5,512 nt of DNA, from NCBI GenBank assembly GCA_903879775.1, contig CAIRMY010000293.1:1-5512 (forward strand). Direction: 5' to 3'. Both the position numbers and the translations under genes were made by a program. The notes beneath the pieces were generated by a model that saw only the letters and a list, made by a program, of their open reading frames with translations, was not told the origin of the DNA and did no database searches. Source of the stretch: an uncultured Bacteroidota bacterium (GTDB taxonomy: Bacteria; Bacteroidota; Bacteroidia; NS11-12g; UBA955). Below are positions 1 to 5,512 of this stretch, in pieces; positions within the stretch are counted from its first letter, which is position 1; each line of letters opens with the position of its first letter.

Positions 1-47
1 TCAGATAACTGATGCACATCAACGCCAAAACCGATACGGATATTCAT
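1..47 (-). CDS. ispF: 2-C-methyl-D-erythritol 2,4-cyclodiphosphate synthase, N-terminal fragment (cut by window edge)
   Basis: Only the first 15 codons are present, read leftward from ATG at 47-45: MNIRIGFGVDVHQLS. This matches the conserved IspF N-terminus (RIG.G.DVH). By family knowledge, the Asp and His of the DVH motif (residues 10 and 12 here) are metal ligands in the active site. IspF is a cytoplasmic trimer that converts CDP-methylerythritol 2-phosphate to the cyclic diphosphate in the MEP isoprenoid pathway. The start lies 3 bp after the porV stop on the same strand, so translation is probably coupled to porV or follows from the same transcript. No Shine-Dalgarno sequence is visible in the end of porV. 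The rest of the protein lies outside the window, so its intactness cannot be judged. The call rests on a short but distinctive motif. Confidence 0.85.
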   Translation of the reverse strand, partial: MNIRIGFGVDVHQLS

Positions 48-50
48 GAA

Positions 51-1328
51 TTATTCTGGTTTTGCATCTCCACTTCCAGCCGATCCACTGTCACCAAGGG
101 TGAAACGAAGTGTAAATCGTAATGTATTCGCCAATGGACTTTGACGACCATTTAAAGAAGCTAAATAGGAAATATCGACTCCGAATTTGTTGTATTTAAA
201 TCCTACACCCGCATTAAAATACTGTCGGTTTCCTTTTACCTTACTTTCATAGAACACTCCACTTCGAATTGCCAAAACATTGTTGTACCAATATTCCAAT
301 CCAAGTGCTAAATTAACTTCTGCCAATTCTTCTTTCAATTTTGTTCCTTTAGCAACTTGAAAAGACCCATCAGAATTCTGGATATAATTTCCATCGGCAT
401 CTTCAATAGGTGTGCCAGGTGCATCATAAAACGACTGCAACATACCTGAAATCACCCCTACATCAGAATTACGACCTGAAATCAACATGTTATCACCACC
501 ATAAAAGTCATAAATAGCAGGAGTGGGAACCAATAATTTTTGCAAATCGAAGCACACTGCCAAATTGTTATATTTATCAAACTCAGCCTTGAATGAATTA
601 CCAATTTTTAAATTCATTGGAATGAAATCTCGCGTCGCAAGTTCTGAATAGGCTACCTTGTTTCCAATGTTGTTTATGGTAGCTGCAAATGTGTAAACTC
701 CTTTAGTACTTCCAATTTTTGCATCGTCATTATAGTATGAGAAGGATAAATCAGTCGCACCAACAACACCGGCCTTGGTATTAACACCTGCCACGGTTAG
801 TCCTCCTGTCAAATTTGAATATGCAAATTTCCCATTCACACCGATACTTAATTTCTCACTTAATCGAAATGCGTAAGCTCCTGTTATCTCAAATTCACTT
901 GGCTTGTCATCACGAATTACATTTCCCGATGCATCCGTAAAGGTAATTTCACCCAAACTAAAATAACGCAGTGAACCGCCAATTGCATTTCTTTCGTTAA
1001 CCCGATAATATCCCGATAAATAAGACAAATGAATATCATTCGTCAATTGTCTCAACCAGGGAGTATAAGACAAGCTAACCTCAGACTTTTCTTTGGCAAA
1101 ATTTAACAATGAAGTATTCCAATAAACTGAATTGGCATCAGCACTTAATGCAGTTCCCGCATCTCCCATCCCTCCTGCTCTAGAATCCGGAGTGATAGCC
1201 ATAAAGGGAACAGCTGTGGTTATTGTGTTGAGCTGCAAGTCATTTTGAGTAACACCACTGCCTGTTGGCTGCGCAAATACTTTCAACGACAGAGCGATGC
1301 AAAAGAGACTGAGGATGAATTTATACAT
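51..1328 (-). CDS. porV: Type IX secretion system outer-membrane shuttle protein PorV (LptO)
   Basis: The 425-residue protein has a signal peptide (charged MYK, hydrophobic core, KVFA cut before Gln20). A long run of amphipathic beta-strands ending in Tyr or Phe then fits an outer-membrane barrel of the FadL-like PorV family. The family hallmark follows the signal: residues about 41-75 contain FMAITPDSRAGGMGDAGTAL and then the SVYWN block, where PorV proteins typically read PD.R.GGMG..G.A..D. Other typical PorV segments are SYLSGYY, GGSLRYFSLGEI and LGLEYWYNN. PorV binds the C-terminal domain of cargo leaving the SprA translocon and passes it to PorU at the cell surface. It lies 57 bp downstream of porU on the same strand, a pairing known from other Bacteroidota. 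Oddities: the last strand holds a tandem LRFTLRFTL, and a 14-residue Gly/Ser/Asp-rich tail (GDSGSAGSGDAKPE) follows, whereas barrels usually end on an aromatic residue. AAAGGA lies only 1 nt before the ATG, too close for a normal ribosome binding site; no other start precedes the signal peptide. Confidence 0.93.
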   Translation of the reverse strand: MYKFILSLFCIALSLKVFAQPTGSGVTQNDLQLNTITTAVPFMAITPDSRAGGMGDAGTALSADANSVYWNTSLLNFAKEKSEVSLSYTPWLRQLTNDIHLSYLSGYYRVNERNAIGGSLRYFSLGEITFTDASGNVIRDDKPSEFEITGAYAFRLSEKLSIGVNGKFAYSNLTGGLTVAGVNTKAGVVGATDLSFSYYNDDAKIGSTKGVYTFAATINNIGNKVAYSELATRDFIPMNLKIGNSFKAEFDKYNNLAVCFDLQKLLVPTPAIYDFYGGDNMLISGRNSDVGVISGMLQSFYDAPGTPIEDADGNYIQNSDGSFQVAKGTKLKEELAEVNLALGLEYWYNNVLAIRSGVFYESKVKGNRQYFNAGVGFKYNKFGVDISYLASLNGRQSPLANTLRFTLRFTLGDSGSAGSGDAKPE

Positions 1329-1350
1329 GTCCTTTAATACTTTGGGGTGA

Positions 1351-1368
1351 CAAATATACGCAAATACA
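1351..1368 (-). promoter_or_regulatory. Possible internal promoter for porV-ispF (two tandem -7-like elements)
   Basis: In the 57-bp porU-porV gap, the minus strand carries TATATTTG (1358-1351), an exact match to the Bacteroidota -7 consensus TAnnTTTG. A near match, TGTATTTG (1368-1361), lies 10 bp upstream, one helical turn away. A transcript from the first element would start near 1344 and leave a leader of about 16 nt before the porV ATG. No TTG -33 element lies 17-23 bp upstream, which weakens the call. TAnnTTTG also arises by chance in AT-rich DNA. Confidence 0.35.
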
Positions 1369-1385
1369 GCTGCTTTATTGTGTGA

Positions 1386-4300
1386 TTACTTTAATAAAAC
1401 CAATTTTTCTATTTTCTCAGCATTAGTTCCATCAGGAGAATTAACCCTCAGGTTATAAACGTAAACACCCTTGGCAAGTTGATCTCCAAAATCATCCCTT
1501 CCATCCCATTCAATACCTTGAGAACGAAAACCTTCTGTATTCACAATTTGATTCAATGTCCGCACCAATCGACCTGAAACTGTAAAAATTTGAATTTGAG
1601 TCTCCAATTGAGAACAAACTTGGTTGTGTTCAAAATAAAACTGGGTTTTAGTCGTAAACGGATTGGGATAGTTTAACACATGATCTAAGGCCATTTCAGC
1701 TTTTTCTTGAACAATAAAATCAATTGATTTTTCGGATGAATTGTTATTTACATCCCATACTTTGACAGTCAATTTGTGTTTCCCTTTTTCCAATGCTGGA
1801 AACCTATAATTTACTTCACCAGATTGATAAGAATCGAGTGCTGCTGTGTAGTAATCATTCAAAACAATTGGTTCAGAAGTATTATCATCCAGAATAACTG
1901 TCAAATCATGACCAATACCATTTCCAACCGTATTGATACCATTTTCATCAAATAATTCAGCTAATAACTGTGGAGTTTCATCCGTAATACCACCGTTGAC
2001 AAAGTTCTTATCATTTATAAACAATGAAACATCAGGGCCTTGAGTATCAATAATCCCATTTGCATCTATACCACCAATAATTATGCGATCATCCGAACCA
2101 CTGGCATCTATTTGATTTTCGTTTGCATAATAACTGATTTTCCCATTACCAAATGAAAAATTAATGTCCTTTGGAACAATAAATGAAAAACTAAAATACC
2201 CATTGGTAACCGTCGCCTTTCCTTTGTATACAATATTTTTTTGCAATTCAAAATCAATAACTGGAGAATCTGAATTTTGACCTAATGTGGAAAGATTTTT
2301 TGGTTTATCGAAAATAGATGGTGTTACAATTCCATTAAAGTTTGTCAACAGATTCCCATTAAAATCCTCTAAATGTCCTTTGATTGTGACCTTGCTCAGC
2401 GCTTTGATTGTATCTATTTCAACAACAGGACTTAAACCATTGACACTGTCTGTAACAACTTTTAATCTCGGCAGTGCAATTTTCAAAGCTGGATCTCCAA
2501 TTAGCGTAAAGCTGCGCTTATTATCGGAAGAACCCGAACCATTTTTTGTTAAACGCATAATTTCTCCGAAAGCAAGTGGTTCATTGTTTGAATCCCTGGT
2601 AAAAACGTGCTCATAAAATTGCAAACCCGTAACAGTATTCACTCCAAAAAAAACAGAACGCGATGTCGTCATCAAAGCAATTGCTCCTCCAACTGCATTC
2701 AAGGAAACGTATTCTCCAGCAGACAAACGCGCAGGATCATCATATTTCGTGAATTCACATGTGGCTGAAACGAATAAATTCAATTTATTGATGTTATTCC
2801 AACTTTGAACTTGAGGAACTGTCACGACACGTTCTTCCGCTAAACCAACTTCACCGCCATGTCCTACATAATTAACAACCAAGGCACCGCGCTCAACTCT
2901 ATCTGTTATTGCATTAAAGATATCTGGATAGCGCTCACCTCCTGCGGTCGTAACTTGTGTATAGGCATCACAATATAATTTGTCACAATTCATGTCGGGA
3001 TGATTGGCTTTTACATAATCATATTGTGGCTCAGTGTCTTGAACTACAAAGTAACCACCCTCCTCATCATCCGCTATCTGAACGTAATTTAAACGCCAAT
3101 CACCAAAAGTAGAAGTCTCACCCTGAGCATTGCATTGTCCAGAATTTATTGTGTTAGCATAAATGGATGAACCATTTCCCATGTAGTGTTCGATTTTGTC
3201 AACCTGTTCCTTTGCTGTTTTTGTATCTGAAATCAATAACCTGCCAACGCCAATATCCAATAAATCCGATGGCGCTATCGCTTCATTATTGTCTAACATG
3301 CCATAATAGTCATCCGTGACGAGTGCTGAAACATGATTCTCACCATCCAACACTTGATAGGTCGGTACATAATTGTTATTATTGGAAACCCTATCCTTCG
3401 GATCATACGTTCCATCCCCAAACAGCAAAAGGTATTTTGGCGGCGTGCCTGAAGAAACAGAACGGTCGTAAAACATCTTTGCAAACATTCGTATTGCCGT
3501 TGGGTCCAACATTCCGGAACTAAACTCATTGTAGACCTGATCAGTGGTTACGACATGAACAGATAAACCTTCTGTTTCATGCAGCGCTGCCAAACGATTA
3601 GCTTGCGCTAAAAAATCTCGGTGTGTAATTAACAACATATCAGCTTGAGACAAGCCATGGAGATTTTGCGAACTAACCAATCCAATCCTACTTGGGGTTA
3701 AAAAGGTTGTCCCATTCGAAGCAACAAATTCACGCAATGTATCTGTCGCTGCAACAAATGTGAAAGATGATGAATTCATTACGCCTTGTATCACTGAAGG
3801 TATATGCCGATCCGTTACATCCCAAACAAACCCAATACTTGGCAAAGCATTCAAAGTGAACTCACCGACATTCCCTATGCCAACAGATGCAAGATCCCTA
3901 AAATTAAACTGTGAATTGTAAAACTTCAAGGATCGTCTTGCATTCAAAAGAATACGATCCAAATAGACAACCGTGCTAGGTGAATTTCGAGTGATTTTTA
4001 TTTTAAATGGCAAACTTGCGGTAGGACTTGTTAAAGTCATTGTTTTAACTGACTGCGCATAATCATAGGAAACTGTCGGTAGAACAGAAGACGAGAGGAT
4101 GTTGCCGTTCACTGAATATTCTTGCGCTGTTCCAAGGGCTGAAGAAGCATTCGCAGCAATTGAAGTTTTGAAATATGCCGGGGAAGTCACGTCAATATCA
4201 GGCACATAAAAATTAAATACTTGCTCCAAATCTGTGTCAAATAATTCACCATACCATCGTTGCCCACCTCCCACTAGATTGACCAAGTCGTTTTCATAAA

Positions 4301-5252
4301 CATCGCAAAAGGAATATGAGGTTACAACTTTGTTGGGCGTTGCCACATTTAGAGGTTGCAATTGAATTCTCAAAGGAGGTTCGTTTTCATTGATATTGAT
4401 GAAATAACAGGAAACATCACTGTAGATGTTTTTATCCAGGTTCATTTCAGATAAACCATTTGCTCGCCATCGACTTGGTCCCCATCCATAGAAAAGAAAA
4501 TAATCGCCATCATCAAACGAACCATCACTGTCACCAACCATTTGAATTGCATTTTGAGCAAGGTCGTCAGTTCGCTTAACGGAATTCAATTCTGGTAATC
4601 TACCATCACCATTACCATATATATGTATCGCATCTGGATGAACACCAGAAAGTGAAATGCCAGAGGCATCTAGAAACGCCTTATCAATTTTATAAACACC
4701 ATCGCGCGCCACACTTATTTTATACCAGGTCCCACTCCCTTCGCTTAAAACAGATTGAGTCGAAAAGCTTTTTTGGGATTTATTCTGAGCTAATGAATTT
4801 GAGGTCAATTTTGTTCTAAACCCAACGACTCTTTTTAATTCATTGTTTATCATTAAATAAGGAAAGAGATAAACTACAGCAAAAGACTCTTTTCCTGCAT
4901 TGGTGACCTTTAATTCATATTTCAATTCATTTCCAAATTCAAATCCATGCTTTTCAAGGTATTGTCGATCAGCTGTAGGAGCAGTTTCGGTCTGGAAATC
5001 AACTAAATTATATTGATAATTCGTTGAAGACAGTTTGACTTTGGAAAAAAAGACAGGCTTTCCATTGCTCGGTTCTTGTCCCTCAATTGTTGGTATTGAA
5101 GTTTCTTCACCATTGTACGATACTTTCAGAGGTTGCTTCCAATGCAATTGAAAATCAAGTACTTCTTGTCCATTAGCATGCATAAAAGTTAGAACAACAA
5201 ACAATATTGAAGCTTTGAAACGCAATAAATCTTTCACCAATTCTTTGTCCAT
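1386..5252 (-). CDS. porU: Type IX secretion system sortase PorU (peptidase C25 family)
   Basis: This cell-surface sortase removes the C-terminal domain from T9SS cargo and attaches the cargo to a lipopolysaccharide anchor, acting in a complex with PorV. Residues are numbered from the ATG at 5252 (1288 aa). A signal peptide ends at about HANG before Gln29. A beta-rich N-terminal region follows, with the PorU hallmark WYKISVARDGVYKIDKAFL from residue 176 and then IHIYGNGDGRLPE. The gingipain-like C25 domain spans about 539-925, from LLITHRDF through LLLFGDGTYD, DIGVGRL and GGERYPD to FTLIGDPALKI. Its catalytic pair is His798 in NYVGHGG (codon 2861-2859) and Cys832 in SATCEFTKYDDP (codon 2759-2757). 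Beta-sandwich sequence follows, then a C-terminal domain from about 1190 with YPNPF, GRLVRTL, WDGRDDFGDQLAKGVYVY and a final LVLLK, resembling a T9SS sorting domain. The length is at the upper end for the family. An in-frame ATG at 5273 or TTG at 5279 would add 7 or 9 residues (MIYHICI after that ATG) ahead of an already complete signal peptide, so I chose 5252. No Shine-Dalgarno sequence decides it. Confidence 0.94.
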   Translation of the reverse strand: MDKELVKDLLRFKASILFVVLTFMHANGQEVLDFQLHWKQPLKVSYNGEETSIPTIEGQEPSNGKPVFFSKVKLSSTNYQYNLVDFQTETAPTADRQYLEKHGFEFGNELKYELKVTNAGKESFAVVYLFPYLMINNELKRVVGFRTKLTSNSLAQNKSQKSFSTQSVLSEGSGTWYKISVARDGVYKIDKAFLDASGISLSGVHPDAIHIYGNGDGRLPELNSVKRTDDLAQNAIQMVGDSDGSFDDGDYFLFYGWGPSRWRANGLSEMNLDKNIYSDVSCYFININENEPPLRIQLQPLNVATPNKVVTSYSFCDVYENDLVNLVGGGQRWYGELFDTDLEQVFNFYVPDIDVTSPAYFKTSIAANASSALGTAQEYSVNGNILSSSVLPTVSYDYAQSVKTMTLTSPTASLPFKIKITRNSPSTVVYLDRILLNARRSLKFYNSQFNFRDLASVGIGNVGEFTLNALPSIGFVWDVTDRHIPSVIQGVMNSSSFTFVAATDTLREFVASNGTTFLTPSRIGLVSSQNLHGLSQADMLLITHRDFLAQANRLAALHETEGLSVHVVTTDQVYNEFSSGMLDPTAIRMFAKMFYDRSVSSGTPPKYLLLFGDGTYDPKDRVSNNNNYVPTYQVLDGENHVSALVTDDYYGMLDNNEAIAPSDLLDIGVGRLLISDTKTAKEQVDKIEHYMGNGSSIYANTINSGQCNAQGETSTFGDWRLNYVQIADDEEGGYFVVQDTEPQYDYVKANHPDMNCDKLYCDAYTQVTTAGGERYPDIFNAITDRVERGALVVNYVGHGGEVGLAEERVVTVPQVQSWNNINKLNLFVSATCEFTKYDDPARLSAGEYVSLNAVGGAIALMTTSRSVFFGVNTVTGLQFYEHVFTRDSNNEPLAFGEIMRLTKNGSGSSDNKRSFTLIGDPALKIALPRLKVVTDSVNGLSPVVEIDTIKALSKVTIKGHLEDFNGNLLTNFNGIVTPSIFDKPKNLSTLGQNSDSPVIDFELQKNIVYKGKATVTNGYFSFSFIVPKDINFSFGNGKISYYANENQIDASGSDDRIIIGGIDANGIIDTQGPDVSLFINDKNFVNGGITDETPQLLAELFDENGINTVGNGIGHDLTVILDDNTSEPIVLNDYYTAALDSYQSGEVNYRFPALEKGKHKLTVKVWDVNNNSSEKSIDFIVQEKAEMALDHVLNYPNPFTTKTQFYFEHNQVCSQLETQIQIFTVSGRLVRTLNQIVNTEGFRSQGIEWDGRDDFGDQLAKGVYVYNLRVNSPDGTNAEKIEKLVLLK

Positions 5253-5276
5253 AATGCAAATATGATAAATCATCAA

Positions 5277-5284
5277 CAATGATA
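5277..5284 (-). promoter_or_regulatory. Tentative -7 element of the porU promoter
   Basis: The minus strand reads TATCATTG at 5284-5277, one mismatch from the Bacteroidota -7 consensus TAnnTTTG. A transcript would begin near 5270, giving about 18 nt before the ATG at 5252. That start would leave the alternative ATG at 5273 and TTG at 5279 untranscribed, so the element, if real, supports the 5252 start. No TTG is found 17-23 bp upstream, where the -33 element should be. The best support is that the flanking bases match the plus-strand promoter of the divergent gene (GTTATC followed by A or T, then TTG). Confidence 0.3.
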
Positions 5285-5335
5285 ACTTGAAAAAAACGCT
5301 TTTATTCTTTGAATATTATGTTTGGAATTACAATA

Positions 5336-5370
5336 TTTGTAACCTAAAATTAAAAATAGCGTTATCTTTG
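5336..5370 (+). promoter_or_regulatory. Bacteroidota-type promoter for the PorP/SprF-like gene
   Basis: TATCTTTG at 5363-5370 matches the -7 consensus TAnnTTTG exactly. TTTG at 5336-5339 provides a -33 element, with 23 bp between TTG and the -7 box, the upper end of the usual 17-23 bp range. Transcription would begin near 5376, leaving about a 24-nt AT-rich leader before the ATG at 5400, with no Shine-Dalgarno sequence. A second exact -7 match, TATGTTTG at 5317-5324, lacks a well-spaced -33 element (the nearest TTG, 5287-5289, is 27 bp away) and is the less likely alternative. Confidence 0.55.
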
Positions 5371-5399
5371 GTCAGATTTCGTTTTTATTAATCACGCTA

Positions 5400-5512
5400 A
5401 TGAAAGGACTCAAACGTTTAATTCTTGCTTGCTCATTCATTCTACTCTGCGCTAATCTGAATGCTCAAGATCCTACGTTTACGCAGTTCTATGCTAATCC
5501 ACTCTACTTGAA
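5400..5512 (+). CDS. PorP/SprF-family type IX secretion outer-membrane protein, N-terminal fragment (cut by window edge)
   Basis: The first 37 codons are present from the ATG at 5400. They open with a signal peptide (MKGLKRLILACSFILLCANLNA, cut before Gln23). The mature start QDPTFTQFYANPLYL is the hallmark of the PorP/SprF family, whose members typically begin with QDP.FSQY..NPL.LNPA. These are outer-membrane beta-barrel proteins of about 300 residues that work with the T9SS. PorP belongs to the core trans-envelope assembly, while SprF-like paralogues help secrete particular cargo, often adhesins encoded next to them. Thirty-seven codons cannot tell core PorP from an SprF paralogue, so no symbol is given. 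The gene is divergent from porU across 147 bp. The genes after it, outside the window, would settle its role: porK/gldK-type genes or gldJ would suggest core machinery, a large adhesin a cargo-specific paralogue. Confidence 0.85.
   Translation, partial: MKGLKRLILACSFILLCANLNAQDPTFTQFYANPLYL

Larger units (their letters stand above)
5277..5370. repeat. Inverted pair of GTTATC(A/T)TTG boxes in the divergent intergenic region
   Basis: GTTATCTTTG lies on the plus strand at 5361-5370, and GTTATCATTG on the minus strand at 5286-5277; 9 of 10 bases match. Each box overlaps the candidate -7 element pointing toward its own gene. The bases just upstream of the plus-strand box (AGCGTT, 5358-5363) are also the inverse complement of AACGCT at 5295-5300. 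The arms are short and 74 bp apart, so a stable hairpin is unlikely. Shared promoter architecture or a paired binding site is more plausible than an RNA structure. Confidence 0.4.

Noticed and set aside
1330..1335. AAAGGA as a Shine-Dalgarno site for porV
   Set aside because: It is only 1 nt from the ATG, too close for normal pairing-based initiation, and Bacteroidota rarely rely on such sites.
1329..1385. A terminator between porU and porV
   Set aside because: No GC-rich inverted repeat followed by a T run is present on the minus strand. The gap reads better as a possible promoter or a plain operon spacer.
2287..2616. 109-codon open frame on the plus strand inside porU
   Set aside because: It lies wholly antisense to the beta-rich part of PorU just after the C25 domain. 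It has no recognisable domain or signal, and the porU frame there shows strong family motifs.
3293..3529. Short open frames on both strands (about 78 and 66 codons) within the C25 domain of porU
   Set aside because: They are out-of-frame or antisense to the conserved LLLFGDGTYD segment, and their translations look like random frame-shadow sequence.
5256..5263. CATATTTG on the minus strand as a -7 element for porU
   Set aside because: It has a mismatch in the conserved first base and would start transcription at or past the ATG at 5252.
5281..5366. A hairpin formed by GATAAC/GTTATC and AACGCT/AGCGTT in the divergent region
   Set aside because: The arms are 6 bp and tens of bases apart, and the two pairings compete for the same bases (GTT at 5361-5363). 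A stable RNA structure or riboswitch is not supported.
1..5512. A new defence, mobile or otherwise undescribed system
   Set aside because: Every long frame is explained by a known family. No transposase, integrase, direct-repeat array, tRNA or attachment site is visible.

Overview
The window looks like a type IX secretion system (T9SS) locus from a member of the phylum Bacteroidota. Four things point that way. The two complete genes are the T9SS sortase PorU and its outer-membrane partner PorV. The gene entering at the right edge is a PorP/SprF-family protein. The gene starts lack usable Shine-Dalgarno sequences. The intergenic DNA carries the Bacteroidota promoter element TAnnTTTG. The base composition is AT-rich. 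Placement below phylum is not safe from this sequence; a gliding or environmental flavobacterial-type lineage is plausible but unproven.

Layout: three genes read leftward (minus strand) in the order porU (5252-1386), porV (1328-51), ispF (47 to beyond position 1). The porU-porV gap is 57 bp and the porV-ispF gap is 3 bp, with no terminator seen, so they probably form one transcription unit. An internal promoter for porV-ispF may lie in the 57-bp gap. A 147-bp AT-rich divergent intergenic region (5253-5399) separates porU from a PorP/SprF-like gene that starts at 5400 on the plus strand and runs off the window. There is no gene-free stretch longer than 300 bp.

How the genes work together (family knowledge): T9SS cargo crosses the outer membrane through the SprA/Sov translocon. 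PorV, a FadL-like barrel, takes the cargo by its C-terminal domain (CTD). PorV then delivers it to the cell-surface attachment complex, where the cysteine protease-like sortase PorU cleaves the CTD and joins the cargo to a lipopolysaccharide anchor. PorP/SprF proteins are outer-membrane proteins of the same machinery. IspF, an isoprenoid-precursor enzyme of the MEP pathway, has no known role in secretion and is a co-transcribed housekeeping neighbour.

I found no mobile element, CRISPR array, RNA gene or broken gene, and no evidence of an undescribed system. The points most worth a second look are the matched promoter-like elements in the divergent region, the real start of porU, the tail and LRFT tandem at the PorV C-terminus, and extra cysteines in the PorU catalytic domain.
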